DNA from: Aliikangiella coralliicola | Lineage (GTDB): Bacteria > Pseudomonadota > Gammaproteobacteria > Enterobacterales > Kangiellaceae | Reading direction: 5' to 3' | NCBI RefSeq assembly: GCF_007004725.1 | Contig: NZ_ML660168.1 | Span: 357,341-421,340, forward strand | Length of the DNA stretch: 64,000 nt | Shown: positions 55,882 to 64,000 of the stretch, one piece after another | How positions within the stretch are numbered: the stretch's first letter is position 1 | How the letters are laid out: each line of letters opens with the position of its first letter | Notes under the pieces: generated by a model | What the model saw: only the letters and a program-made list of their open reading frames with translations | Told to the model about the DNA's origin: nothing | Database searches by the model: none | Program-made: the position numbers and the translations under genes

Positions 55882-56310
55882 ATGATAAGAAAACTGAGAT
55901 CACTGATTTTACTATGCTCTCTGCTGTTTTCAATGACAGCAAAATCCGCCGAAGAAACCGCCACCGAAGAGCCGGAAGAAAACAAACTTCCCCTCATGTA
56001 TTATCAAATAGCCCCAAACATTTTGACTTTTTATCAATCAACTGGAAGAAAAATTGGATACATTGTTGTTCAGGTTCAGATAGTGGTGCGTGGTCAAGAC
56101 GATTTTGATCTGATCGACCTTCACCTGCCTTTAATGCAAGATGCCTTGATTGATTTTTTTAACCGACAGGATAAGAAAACGATTGAGGATCTCACCCAGA
56201 GAGAAAGTTTACGGCAACAAGCGACACAGCGAATAGCGGAAGTTATTCAAGATGAAGTTGGCCGGAATATTGTAGAAAACGTGTTATTTACACAATACGT
56301 TTTCCAGTAG
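55882..56310 (+). CDS. fliL: FliL-like protein
   Basis: This 142-residue protein has an N-terminal hydrophobic stretch (about 7-20) that reads as a signal peptide or short anchor (FSMTAKSAEE). A FliL domain follows at about 40-142: LPLMYYQIAPNILTFY, GYIVVQVQIVVRG and the helix LIDFFNRQDKKTIEDLTQRE, with AEVIQDEVGRNIVENVLFTQYVFQ split across the end. FliL supports stator function in flagellar motors. It lies far from the pomAB genes and outside any flagellar operon, as in some gammaproteobacteria. Confidence 0.8.
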   Translation: MIRKLRSLILLCSLLFSMTAKSAEETATEEPEENKLPLMYYQIAPNILTFYQSTGRKIGYIVVQVQIVVRGQDDFDLIDLHLPLMQDALIDFFNRQDKKTIEDLTQRESLRQQATQRIAEVIQDEVGRNIVENVLFTQYVFQ

Positions 56311-56329
56311 TTAATATATCCGGCTGATG

Positions 56330-56350
56330 TTGGCTGGCGCGCCAATTTTT
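56330..56350 (+). terminator. terminator after the FliL-like gene
   Basis: TTGGC (56330-56334) and GCCAA (56341-56345) close a TGGCGC loop, followed by TTTTT. It lies 20 bp after the stop. Confidence 0.65.
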
Positions 56351-56406
56351 GGCTCACTATGATTATCGACTGCTAACGACAATATTTTCTCTGGATAAAT
56401 CCAAAT

Positions 56407-57429
56407 CTACCATTCTAAAATGACCTTACCAGACTGACCCGACCGCATAATATCAAAGCCTTTCTGAAATTCGTCAACTTTAAACTGGTGCGTAATAATG
56501 GGTGAGATATCAAGCCCTGACTGAAGTAACGAGACCATTTTGTACCAGGTTTCGAACATCTCACGACCGTAGATTCCTTTGATGTGTAGGCCTTTAAAAA
56601 TTACCTGGTTCCAGTCAACAGCCATATCCGATGGGGGAATGCCCAGCATGGCTATTTTACCGCCATTGTTCATCACTTTGAGCATCGATTTGACAGCCGA
56701 AGGCACGCCAGACATTTCCAGGCCAACGTCAAAACCTTCGGTCATTCCAAGTTCAGACATGACTTGTTCTAAGTCTTCATCAACCACATTAACCGCTTTG
56801 GTTGCACCCAATTGTTTAGCCAGATCCAACCGATATTCATTCACATCTGTAATGACAACATGACGGGCCCCAACATGACGGCAAACGGCTGCCGCCATAA
56901 TGCCGATTGGACCGGCACCAGTGATCAAAACATCTTCGCCAACCAGGTCAAAAGAAAGTGCAGTGTGAACAGCGTTCCCAAAAGGATCAAAAATTGACGC
57001 CATATCATCGGAAATGTCATCGGGCAATTTAAAAGCATTAACCGCCGGAATAGACAAGTATTCGGCGAACGCTCCGGGGCGATCTACACCAACGCCATAG
57101 GTGTTACGACATAAATGGCGACGGCCGGCACGGCAATTACGACAATAGCCACAAGTAATATGACCTTCTCCGGAAACCCTGTCACCAATGTTAAATCCCT
57201 GTACTTCCTGGCCGACTTCTTCAATGACGCCAACAAACTCATGACCAACAGTCATGGGTACCGGAATCGTATTTTGAGACCACTCGTCCCAATTATAGAT
57301 ATGGACATCGGTTCCACAAATAGCTGTTTTTTTAATTTTGATTAGCACATCATTGTGACCAACCTGAGGCCGTTCGGCCTGCTCCATCCAGATACCTTCT
57401 TTTGGGTAACTTTTTGCTAATGTTTTCAT
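56407..57429 (-). CDS. tdh: L-threonine 3-dehydrogenase
   Basis: This 340-residue zinc alcohol-dehydrogenase-type enzyme oxidises threonine to 2-amino-3-ketobutyrate. Catalytic-zinc marks are [15 protein letters not shown] (Cys38) and TVGHEFVG (His about 62); structural-zinc cysteines are in [15 protein letters not shown]. The NAD motif is [16 protein letters not shown] (about 170). It lies 55 bp after kbl on the same strand, the usual pair. Length matches E. coli Tdh. Confidence 0.95.
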   Translation of the reverse strand: MKTLAKSYPKEGIWMEQAERPQVGHNDVLIKIKKTAICGTDVHIYNWDEWSQNTIPVPMTVGHEFVGVIEEVGQEVQGFNIGDRVSGEGHITCGYCRNCRAGRRHLCRNTYGVGVDRPGAFAEYLSIPAVNAFKLPDDISDDMASIFDPFGNAVHTALSFDLVGEDVLITGAGPIGIMAAAVCRHVGARHVVITDVNEYRLDLAKQLGATKAVNVVDEDLEQVMSELGMTEGFDVGLEMSGVPSAVKSMLKVMNNGGKIAMLGIPPSDMAVDWNQVIFKGLHIKGIYGREMFETWYKMVSLLQSGLDISPIITHQFKVDEFQKGFDIMRSGQSGKVILEW

Positions 57430-57484
57430 TGAAAAATTCTCTTAATACTAAGTAACTGCCGCCATTGACGACAGTGCAATTCAA

Positions 57485-58678
57485 TTAAATAACGCCTAAT
57501 TTTTTACCAACTTTTTCGAAAGCGTCTACAGCCTTGTCGATATGCTCAAAGTTATGTGCTGCGGACATTTGCGTGCGAATTCTCGCCTGACCTTTAGGTA
57601 CAACAGGGAATGAGAAACCGACAACATAGATCCCTTCGGCGAGCATTTCATCAGCGAATTTTTTGGCTAATCCGGCATCACCTAACATCACAGGAATAAT
57701 CGGGTGTTCACCAGGTAGCAAATCAAAGCCAAGAGCTGTCATTTTTTCTCTAAAATAATTCGCATTGGCAACCAATTTGGCTCGCAGCTCATTGCCACTT
57801 TCTAGCAAATCAAGAACTTTGATTGATGCAGCAGCGATCACAGGTGCAAGTGTATTGGAGAATAAATAAGGACGTGAGCGCTGACGTAACCACTCAACAA
57901 TTTCTTTCTTACCGGAAGTATATCCACCGGAAGCACCGCCTAGTGCTTTTCCTAATGTTCCAGTTATGATGTCGACCCGATCCATTACACCACAGTGTTC
58001 ATGAGTACCGCGGCCGTTTTCGCCGATGAAACCAACCGCATGAGAATCATCCACCATTACCATCGCATCGTATTTATCAGCGAGATCACAAATAGCCTCA
58101 AGATTGGCCAGGTAACCGTCCATTGAGAAAACGCCATCAGTGGCAATCAATTTGTATCTTGCCCCGGCTTCGTTAGCTGCAATTAACTGTTTTTCCAGAT
58201 CAGCCATGTCGTTGTTTGCGTAACGGAATCGCTTCGCTTTGGACAAGCGAACGCCATCGATAATAGAAGCGTGGTTAAGCGAGTCAGAGATAATGGCATC
58301 TTCATTCGCCAGAATAGTTTCGAATAAACCACCATTGGCATCAAAACAAGATGAATAGAGAATAGTGTCTTCCATTCCCAGGAACTGGCTGATGCGGCTT
58401 TCTAGTTGCTTGTGAACTGCCTGAGTTCCGCAGATAAAACGTACGGAAGCAAGACCATATCCCCATTGCTCAAGGGCTTTTTGACCGGCTTCAATGAGCG
58501 CTTCGCTATTCGCTAACCCAAGATAATTGTTGGCGCAAAAGTTAATTACATCTTCGCCGCTGGTCACATGAATATCAGCCTGTTGCTGAGAATCAATTAC
58601 CCTTTCATCTTTGTACAAGCCAGCTTCGTGCAATTCGTTAATTTGATCTTGCAAGTGCAGTAAAAACGGTTTACTCAT
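57485..58678 (-). CDS. kbl: 2-amino-3-ketobutyrate CoA ligase (glycine C-acetyltransferase)
   Basis: This 397-residue PLP enzyme cleaves 2-amino-3-ketobutyrate with CoA to glycine and acetyl-CoA, completing threonine breakdown with Tdh. Marks are [12 protein letters not shown] near the start, [19 protein letters not shown] and the PLP-lysine motif [14 protein letters not shown] (about 244). It is the first gene of the kbl-tdh operon. Length matches the family. Confidence 0.95.
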   Translation of the reverse strand: MSKPFLLHLQDQINELHEAGLYKDERVIDSQQQADIHVTSGEDVINFCANNYLGLANSEALIEAGQKALEQWGYGLASVRFICGTQAVHKQLESRISQFLGMEDTILYSSCFDANGGLFETILANEDAIISDSLNHASIIDGVRLSKAKRFRYANNDMADLEKQLIAANEAGARYKLIATDGVFSMDGYLANLEAICDLADKYDAMVMVDDSHAVGFIGENGRGTHEHCGVMDRVDIITGTLGKALGGASGGYTSGKKEIVEWLRQRSRPYLFSNTLAPVIAAASIKVLDLLESGNELRAKLVANANYFREKMTALGFDLLPGEHPIIPVMLGDAGLAKKFADEMLAEGIYVVGFSFPVVPKGQARIRTQMSAAHNFEHIDKAVDAFEKVGKKLGVI

Positions 58679-58825
58679 GGAATTTGCTCTTTAATAAGTT
58701 TGAGAATTGGATAATGGTCAGATTAATTAGAGAGCAATTCTACAGCATTAGAAGGGAAGAAAGCCAACACGATGAATAAAGGTAAAACCACCGGTTGGCT
58801 TAACAATTAACAAGGGCTTTGTGGA

Positions 58826-59209
58826 CTAATAATCAACGATATGACGCCCAAAAGGTGTAAAGCCTAATTTCATTAGCTTGAAGTGCTGAATACCGAATGG
58901 AATACCGATAATCGATAAACAAAGTAAAATTCCCCAAATCAAATGATTGAACACAACCCAGAGGCCACCAAAAATCAACCAGATTATATTGAGTATGATA
59001 TTCAATCCGCTAGTTGGGTAGCTTTCCGGAAAACGACTTGTCACTTCTGAGCCGAATGGAAATAAGGCGAGAATGGCCAATTTAAAACACTGGATACCCC
59101 AAGGAATTCCAACAACAGTCATACAAAGAACAATTCCTCCAAAAAAGTAGCCACAAAAAACAAAGAAGCCACCCAATATAATCCATAGAATATTAAAAAT
59201 AATCGACAT
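58826..59209 (-). CDS. YccF domain membrane protein
   Basis: This 127-residue protein has two repeats of the YccF domain, each a hydrophobic helix pair: GIVLCMTVVGIPWGIQCFKL (about 25-44) and ILLCLSIIGIPFGIQHFKL (about 90-108), each followed by a phenylalanine-containing turn (LFPFGSEV and GFTPFGRH). It would sit in the inner membrane. The function is unknown. The ribosome site GAGGGGAAC before the ATG is strong. Confidence 0.85.
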   Translation of the reverse strand: MSIIFNILWIILGGFFVFCGYFFGGIVLCMTVVGIPWGIQCFKLAILALFPFGSEVTSRFPESYPTSGLNIILNIIWLIFGGLWVVFNHLIWGILLCLSIIGIPFGIQHFKLMKLGFTPFGRHIVDY

Positions 59210-59387
59210 TTGTTCCCCTCAGGTTGATGCGAATAGACGCGCTAATTTAAACCTATACAAGAAACAAGCCAGAAAATAAGCTCTTTAAATTCAATGAGAT
59301 AGTAGATACTGTAAACTGAGGGAGTGTTGAAAAGTGAAGGTTATTGCTAAAAAGTGGTTAACTTTGCGAAGTGGAAATAGATCGGTT

Positions 59388-60815
59388 TTATGCTGCGATT
59401 GATTTTGGGTCGTTTCCGTTGCCTAGGCGAGCGATTTTGGCGGTCGGATCGTTTCCGTTTCCTAGGCGAGCGATTTTGGCAGCTGGATCGTTACCTTTTC
59501 CTAGACGGGCTATTTTGGCAGCTGGATCGTTACCTTTTCCTAGACGGGCTATTTTGGCAGCTGGATCGTTACCTTTTCCTAGGCGAGCTATTTTGGCAGC
59601 TGGATCGTTTCCATTACCCAGGCGAGCGATTTTGGCGGCTGGATCGTTTCCATTGCCTAGACGAGCTATTTTGGCGGCTGGATCGTTTCCATTGCCTAGA
59701 CGAGCTATTTTGGCGGCTGGATCGTTTCCATTGCCTAGACGAGCTATTTTGGCGGCTGGATCGTTACCTTTGCCTAAGCGAGCAGCTTTTTCAAATTCAC
59801 TATTTTGTTGATCTAAACCATAGTTTTTAACAATATCCAAAATTTCACTAACGAAGGCTATCAATTGCGGGTCAACGCCGCTATTTCTCGCTATCAACTG
59901 CTGTGGGTCAACGCCGCTATTTCGTGCTATCAACTGCTGCGGGTCAACGCCGCTATTTCGTGCTATCAACTGCTGCGGGTCAACGCCGTTATTTCGTGCT
60001 ATCAACTGCTGCGGGTCAACGCCGCTATTTCGTGCTATCAACTGCTGCGGGTCAACGCCGTTATTTCGTGCTATCAACTGCTGCGGGTCAACGCCGTTAT
60101 TTCTCGCTATCAACTGCTGCGGGTCAACACCGTTGTTTCGTGCTATCAACTGCTGCGGGTCAACGCCATTATTTCTCGCTATCAACTGCTGCGGGTCAAC
60201 ACCGTTGTTTCGTGCTATCAACTGCTGCGGGTCAACGCCATTATTTCTCGCTATCAACTGCTGCGGGTCAACGCCGTTATTTCGTGCTATCAACTGCTGT
60301 GGGTCAACGCCGTTATTTCTCGCTATCAACTGCTGCGGGTCAACACCGTTATTTCTCGCTATCAACTGCTGCGGGTCAACACCGTTATTTCTCGCTATCA
60401 ACTGCTGTGGGTCAACGCCGTTATTTCTCGCTATCAACTGCTGCGGGTCAACACCGTTATTTCTCGCTATCAACTGCTGTGGGTCAACACCGTTATTTCG
60501 TGCCATTTGACGAGAACCTAATCCAAGCTGTTGGGTTAATTTTCTTTGGCTATTCCAATTAACAACCTCCAATCGCCCACCATCCAACACTTCGTTTAAA
60601 ACACTCAACTGACGCGGACTAAAACTCAAATATACTCCTATAGTTGAGCTTTTATAAATTTTCGATTTCTTTTCTAGATCTAAATGGTTCGTCATCACCA
60701 TTGAATCATTTTCAGTTAAATTCAATCCGTTTAATCCCTGTGAATTTGTAATTCCTTTTGCAACAACAGAAAAAAAGATACTCATAACAAATAAAATTAC
60801 TAAGGATTTAGACAT
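59388..60815 (-). CDS. secreted tandem-repeat protein of unknown function
   Basis: This 475-residue protein has a signal peptide (about 1-19; hydrophobic core LVILFVMSIFFSVVA). A short unique region (20-104) follows, ending QLGLGSRQM. Residues 105-320 are 18 near-identical copies of ARN(N/S)GVDPQQLI. A bridge (FVSEILDIVKNYGLDQQ) leads to 10 copies of a 13-residue unit, ARLG(N/K)GNDPAAKI, up to the C-terminus. No cysteine, enzyme motif or sorting signal is seen. The ribosome site (GGTAGG, about 7 nt) supports the start. A solenoid or surface-exposed binding protein is one guess; the function is unknown. Confidence 0.75.
   Translation of the reverse strand: MSKSLVILFVMSIFFSVVAKGITNSQGLNGLNLTENDSMVMTNHLDLEKKSKIYKSSTIGVYLSFSPRQLSVLNEVLDGGRLEVVNWNSQRKLTQQLGLGSRQMARNNGVDPQQLIARNNGVDPQQLIARNNGVDPQQLIARNNGVDPQQLIARNNGVDPQQLIARNNGVDPQQLIARNNGVDPQQLIARNNGVDPQQLIARNNGVDPQQLIARNNGVDPQQLIARNNGVDPQQLIARNNGVDPQQLIARNNGVDPQQLIARNSGVDPQQLIARNNGVDPQQLIARNSGVDPQQLIARNSGVDPQQLIARNSGVDPQLIAFVSEILDIVKNYGLDQQNSEFEKAARLGKGNDPAAKIARLGNGNDPAAKIARLGNGNDPAAKIARLGNGNDPAAKIARLGNGNDPAAKIARLGKGNDPAAKIARLGKGNDPAAKIARLGKGNDPAAKIARLGNGNDPTAKIARLGNGNDPKSIAA
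59407..59796 (-). repeat. 39-bp tandem repeat, 10 copies
   Basis: Units start every 39 bp (59407, 59446, 59485 and so on to 59758) and encode ARLG(N/K)GNDPAAKI. Some copies differ by linked silent changes (GGA AAA GGT versus GGC AAT GGA codons). The period is a multiple of three, so copy number can change without a frameshift. Confidence 0.9.
59869..60505 (-). repeat. 36-bp tandem repeat, 18 copies
   Basis: Units start every 36 bp from 59869 to 60481 with no spacing error. Copies vary at silent sites: Pro CCG/CCA, Gly GGC/GGT, Asn AAT/AAC, and the linked Ala-Arg codons GCG AGA versus GCA CGA. The only clear amino-acid change inside full units is Asn to Ser in four copies at the C-terminal side. 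There are no spacers of unique sequence, so this is not a CRISPR array. Confidence 0.95.
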
Positions 60816-61284
60816 GTATTACCTACCTTCAAAATAAATATTAATTAAACAACACTAATAAACTAATTCAGTTTCATTACTAAGAGATTTCTTGCGAACA
60901 AAGTTGAGATAAAGTTCGCGTTTTTGAAATCTGATTATCGCAATCTATTATTTTTTGTGTTTACGAATTATTGATTAAAAATCATCATGTAACCACTTCT
61001 AGAAGCAACCCGAGACAGATACCAGAACAACACTCGCATTAAATCCGATTGTATTTAAACAATAAAAATTTAGGATTACTTAGATCTAGCGTATATATGC
61101 AAAATCTCGGCCAGCGAACAATGATACTCATTAATAATGCGAGCATACACACACTTGCGACTCGAGTTTTCATACTCACAACGGTTCGATAAACGTACAA
61201 GTTGTGTAATATATATTGATGAGAATTTAAATGTTGCGACGCACAACCAATAAATAGAGGATACTTATCTCTTACGTTTAATAA
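60816..61284. other. 469-bp AT-rich spacer, no gene seen
   Basis: It separates the repeat protein from the sensor gene, both leftward. It should hold the promoter of the repeat protein. No riboswitch, RNA gene, strong hairpin or coding frame was recognised. Confidence 0.4.
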
Positions 61285-64000
61285 TCATGCTAGAGGAGTG
61301 ACATTAGAAATTAGTTTTCCAATATATTCTTCCTTATGCCAAGTTTTCCGAAAGAGTTCGGGCATTAAATTAGCTTTTACTGGGCGACTAAAATAGAATC
61401 CTTGTACTATATAAGCTCGGTTTTTCCATAAGTATTCACATTGTAACTTTGACTCTACGCCTTCAATAACGACATTCATTTCCATTGTCTTAGCGATATC
61501 TATTATCGCTTTTACGACTTTCGCGTCTTGGTGATCTAACTCAATATTATCGACGAAGCTCTTATCAACCTTTAAAGTATCAAAAGGCAAAGCTTTTAAT
61601 TGTGCTAACGAAGAGTAACCAGTGCCAAAATCATCAAGAGCTAAACTCATTCCTAATTCTCTCAGCACAGTCATTTGTGATTTAGTTTCTTCCATATCTT
61701 GCATACATGCACTTTCCGTAATTTCAAGTTCTATGTACTTTGCATCTAAGTTCTCTTCTTGTAGTAAACGAGAAATTTCGGAGGCAAGATTACGATTCCA
61801 GAATTGGTGTGCAGACAAATTAATAGAGGTCCTCCCTCTCATAACATTTTCATCCACCCACTTTTTTGTCTGCTTAATAGCTTGCTTTAATATTTGAGCT
61901 CCCAGAGGAATTATTAAACCAGTTTCTTCAGCAAGCGGAATAAACTCAGCCGGACTAATAAATCCTAGCTCTTTGTGCGTCCACCGGGCTAACGCTTCGA
62001 CACCGTCAACTCGCCCACTATTTAAATCGACTTTAGGCTGGTAAAATAACTCTATCGTTTCATCATCAATGGATTTTCTCAGCGCATTTTCAAGTATCAG
62101 ACGTTTCCTGGCTCTTTCGTTAAATTCCACAGAATAAAACCTGTAAGAATTTTCAACTGATTTTTTTGCTTCATACATCGCAGTGTCTGCATTGCGAATT
62201 AAACGCTCTGCAATAATTGCATCATCGGGAGCTAATGTTACTCCTACAGAAAAGTTCAGTTTTAACTTTTGCCCTCGAACAAATATAGGTTGGTTTAATT
62301 CTTTCAGTAATAGTTCAGAGAACGCAGCAATTGAAGTTGAAGTCCGAACATTTTCCATAACGATGACAAATTCATCGCCGCCAATTCTCGCAACAGTATC
62401 TCCTTCTTTGTTACAGTTAACTAGCCGAGAGGCGACCTGGCGGATCAGAATATCTCCAACACTGTGGCCTAAAGAATCGTTAATACGTTTGAAGTTGTCT
62501 ACGTCAATTAGAAATAATGCGAACCTGCCTTGATCCCGCTTAGTTTTTTCTATCGTTTGATTCAGTCGATCATATAGACAAGCCCTGTTTGGTAAGCCAG
62601 TTAAGGAGTCATAATTCGCTAACTTTCTAAATTCTTCCTCTGTTCTTTTGTGGAAAGTGATGTCGGAGAAAACACCAACATAGTACCTGATATTTCCCTT
62701 CTCATCATGTAACGTGTCAATGCTTAGCTTTTGTGGGAAAGGATCGTTATTCTTCCTTTCAGACCAAGCCTCACCTTGCCAATTACCTTTCTCATCAATG
62801 CTCATTCTAATACGTTGTAATAAATTTTCTGGTTGCTCCTGAATTTCAGGAAACCAAAGAACTTCATTTCTTTTTTCGCTAAGTGAAAAACCTGTAATTC
62901 TTTCATACGCAGGATTACACTCAACCAAACGCCACTCATGATCTCTAATCCATACACCGTCTGACGTGCTTTTAAATGCCTGCCCTAGCATCTCGAATTG
63001 TGCATCCCTCTCTCGAATATTTGTGATGTCTCGTTGAGTACCCGACATTCTAAGCGCCGAACCATCATTATTAAACGCTACAACCTTGCCTCTATCTTGA
63101 ATCCACCGCCATCCTCTTTTAGCATCAACTATTCGATAGCAAGTATCAAAATGTTTAGTATTTCCAGCGATATGATTAGTTAATTTTTCTCTCACAAACT
63201 CTAAATCATCAGGATGAATATAACTTGCTAGCTCATTAAGACTTTTAGACATTTTACTACAGTCAATTTGTATTTTTCTAAATTCGTCTGAGCGTGAAAC
63301 TTCCCCAGAGTTGATATTCCAATCCCAAAACTCGTAACCGCTTCCCCATAAACTCAACTTCAAGCGCTCTTCATTTTCTTTAATTGCCTGCTGTACCTTT
63401 TTTTCTTTTTGTTGTTTTTTCCAATAAAAGAGTGACACTAAAGCCAACATTAAAATTACAAAAATGCTATACATACTTTTTGCTAGGGGCGTCGCCCACC
63501 AAGCAGGCGCAATAAAGACTTCTATATTTGTTACTTTCCCGTTCCAACTACCGCGAATATCCCTTACTTGAAGTTCAAATTTATAAGTACCGCTGTTTAT
63601 GTTGGTATAGGTAGCTTGTCGAACTGACGGTACAGCTGTAATCCATTTATCATCGAGTCCCAAAAGTCGATACCTGAATTCTATTTCACTTGGTTTAACA
63701 TATTGAGGGCTAGTAAACTCAAAAGAAAATGGGGTTTGATCGTATCCTAGTTCCACTTTACTAGTTGCGAGCATTGACTTTTCTAGAATTCCACCTTCTT
63801 CAATGCTAATCTTTTTGTTTGCAACATTTAATCCTACAACTCTAGGCGGTCTAACAAACAACGATTTTTCTATGATATTAGGGTAAAACCGATCGAGTCC
63901 ATTTGTCCCGCCAAAGTATAGATAACCATTCGACGACAGAATTCCAGGTCTATTAAACTCATCACTTTGTAAACCATCCCAAGATGTAAAATGCGTTATC
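61285..64000 (-). CDS. sensor protein with propeller/Y_Y_Y, PAS, GGDEF and EAL domains (runs off right edge)
   Basis: Reading continues open to the window edge, so the 5' end is outside; the TTG at 63861 is not the real start. The edge codes for a two-component-propeller blade (WDGLQSDEFN, GYLYFGGTNGLDRFYP), then a Y_Y_Y domain and one membrane helix. Two PAS domains follow (HPDDLEFV and ITGFSLSEKR regions). A GGDEF domain is intact (RIGGDEFVIV), as is an EAL domain (DGVEALARWT, LDDFGTGYSS, KVDKSFV, VIEGVES). It would make or break cyclic di-GMP in response to a periplasmic signal. The net activity cannot be told. Confidence 0.9.
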   Translation of the reverse strand, partial: ITHFTSWDGLQSDEFNRPGILSSNGYLYFGGTNGLDRFYPNIIEKSLFVRPPRVVGLNVANKKISIEEGGILEKSMLATSKVELGYDQTPFSFEFTSPQYVKPSEIEFRYRLLGLDDKWITAVPSVRQATYTNINSGTYKFELQVRDIRGSWNGKVTNIEVFIAPAWWATPLAKSMYSIFVILMLALVSLFYWKKQQKEKKVQQAIKENEERLKLSLWGSGYEFWDWNINSGEVSRSDEFRKIQIDCSKMSKSLNELASYIHPDDLEFVREKLTNHIAGNTKHFDTCYRIVDAKRGWRWIQDRGKVVAFNNDGSALRMSGTQRDITNIRERDAQFEMLGQAFKSTSDGVWIRDHEWRLVECNPAYERITGFSLSEKRNEVLWFPEIQEQPENLLQRIRMSIDEKGNWQGEAWSERKNNDPFPQKLSIDTLHDEKGNIRYYVGVFSDITFHKRTEEEFRKLANYDSLTGLPNRACLYDRLNQTIEKTKRDQGRFALFLIDVDNFKRINDSLGHSVGDILIRQVASRLVNCNKEGDTVARIGGDEFVIVMENVRTSTSIAAFSELLLKELNQPIFVRGQKLKLNFSVGVTLAPDDAIIAERLIRNADTAMYEAKKSVENSYRFYSVEFNERARKRLILENALRKSIDDETIELFYQPKVDLNSGRVDGVEALARWTHKELGFISPAEFIPLAEETGLIIPLGAQILKQAIKQTKKWVDENVMRGRTSINLSAHQFWNRNLASEISRLLQEENLDAKYIELEITESACMQDMEETKSQMTVLRELGMSLALDDFGTGYSSLAQLKALPFDTLKVDKSFVDNIELDHQDAKVVKAIIDIAKTMEMNVVIEGVESKLQCEYLWKNRAYIVQGFYFSRPVKANLMPELFRKTWHKEEYIGKLISNVTPLA

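Noticed and set aside
59869..60505. CRISPR array with 36-bp repeats
   Set aside because: The units are directly joined with no spacers of unique sequence, lie inside a coding frame, and no cas gene is present.
59865..60562. Two long rightward open frames (about 218 and 219 codons) across the 36-bp array
   Set aside because: They arise because a stop-free unit of 36 bp repeats in phase. They have no ribosome site, signal or family match; the leftward frame has a signal peptide and a ribosome site.
63859..63861. TTG as the start of the right-edge sensor gene
   Set aside because: The same frame stays open to the window edge and codes for a recognisable propeller blade, so the gene begins outside.

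Overview
The window reads as chromosomal DNA from a free-living, aerobic gammaproteobacterium. It is moderately AT-rich and gene-dense, with an xseB-ispA-dxs operon, PomA/PomB-type motor proteins, GreB, GlnRS, UbiC/UbiA, a caa3-like cytochrome oxidase and a kynurenine-type tryptophan-degradation operon. The gene mix resembles marine Kangiellaceae-like lineages (Aliikangiella/Pleionea type), but that placement is inferred from content, not measured. No tRNA, rRNA, CRISPR array, prophage or complete insertion sequence was seen.

Layout. 1-9 kb: edge of a winged-helix regulator, a secreted von Willebrand A protein, a DUF885 lipoprotein, a large DUF748 envelope protein, an RDD membrane protein and gabD. 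9.4-16.5 kb: greB, then a leftward oxidase operon (subunit II with two haem-c domains, subunit I, two subunit III-like proteins, a subunit IV-like protein and a SCO copper chaperone). 16.9-24.2 kb: alpha/beta hydrolase, hexapeptide acyltransferase, DUF413 (MaoP-like) protein, FMN glutamate-synthase-like protein, LysE exporter, and an aldehyde dehydrogenase paired with an SDR protein. 24.2-24.9 kb: a MITE-like element. 24.9-30.2 kb: dxs, ispA, xseB leftward and pomAB rightward. 30.4-35.3 kb: an orphan HTH gene and a thiamine-uptake operon behind a TPP riboswitch (TonB receptor, YkoF-like protein, PnuC-type permease, thiamine-kinase-like enzyme). 35.4-41.7 kb: YhhN, glnS, a periplasmic binding protein, a Crp/Fnr regulator, an Mpo1-like protein and a YncE-like propeller. 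41.8-43.8 kb: four genes joined by 4-bp overlaps (ECF sigma, anti-sigma-like, YbjQ, cyclase family). 44.5-50.2 kb: the kynurenine operon (RidA-type deaminase, 3-hydroxyanthranilate dioxygenase, ACMS decarboxylase, formamidase-like protein, kynureninase, kynurenine monooxygenase). 50.3-59.2 kb: creD, a zinc-ribbon/RDD/pilin fusion, a receiver protein, ubiC-ubiA, a 54-residue rubredoxin, a FliL-like protein, kbl-tdh and yccF. 59.4-64 kb: a secreted protein made mostly of two tandem repeat families, then a large sensor with GGDEF and EAL domains that runs off the right edge.

How the genes work together. The kynurenine operon would take formylkynurenine or kynurenine to 2-aminomuconate semialdehyde and on through the deaminase; the matching semialdehyde dehydrogenase is probably the one at 21.9 kb, far from the operon. 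The thiamine operon forms a complete uptake-and-phosphorylation route under TPP control. The oxidase operon carries its own copper chaperone.

The most unusual items are the repeat protein at 59.4-60.8 kb (18 copies of a 12-residue unit and 10 copies of a related 13-residue unit, varying almost only at synonymous sites), the zinc-ribbon/RDD/pilin fusion, the overlapped ECF sigma operon, and a dispersed 20-35 bp repeat that forms the ends of a 231-bp MITE and supplies the stop codon of another gene.
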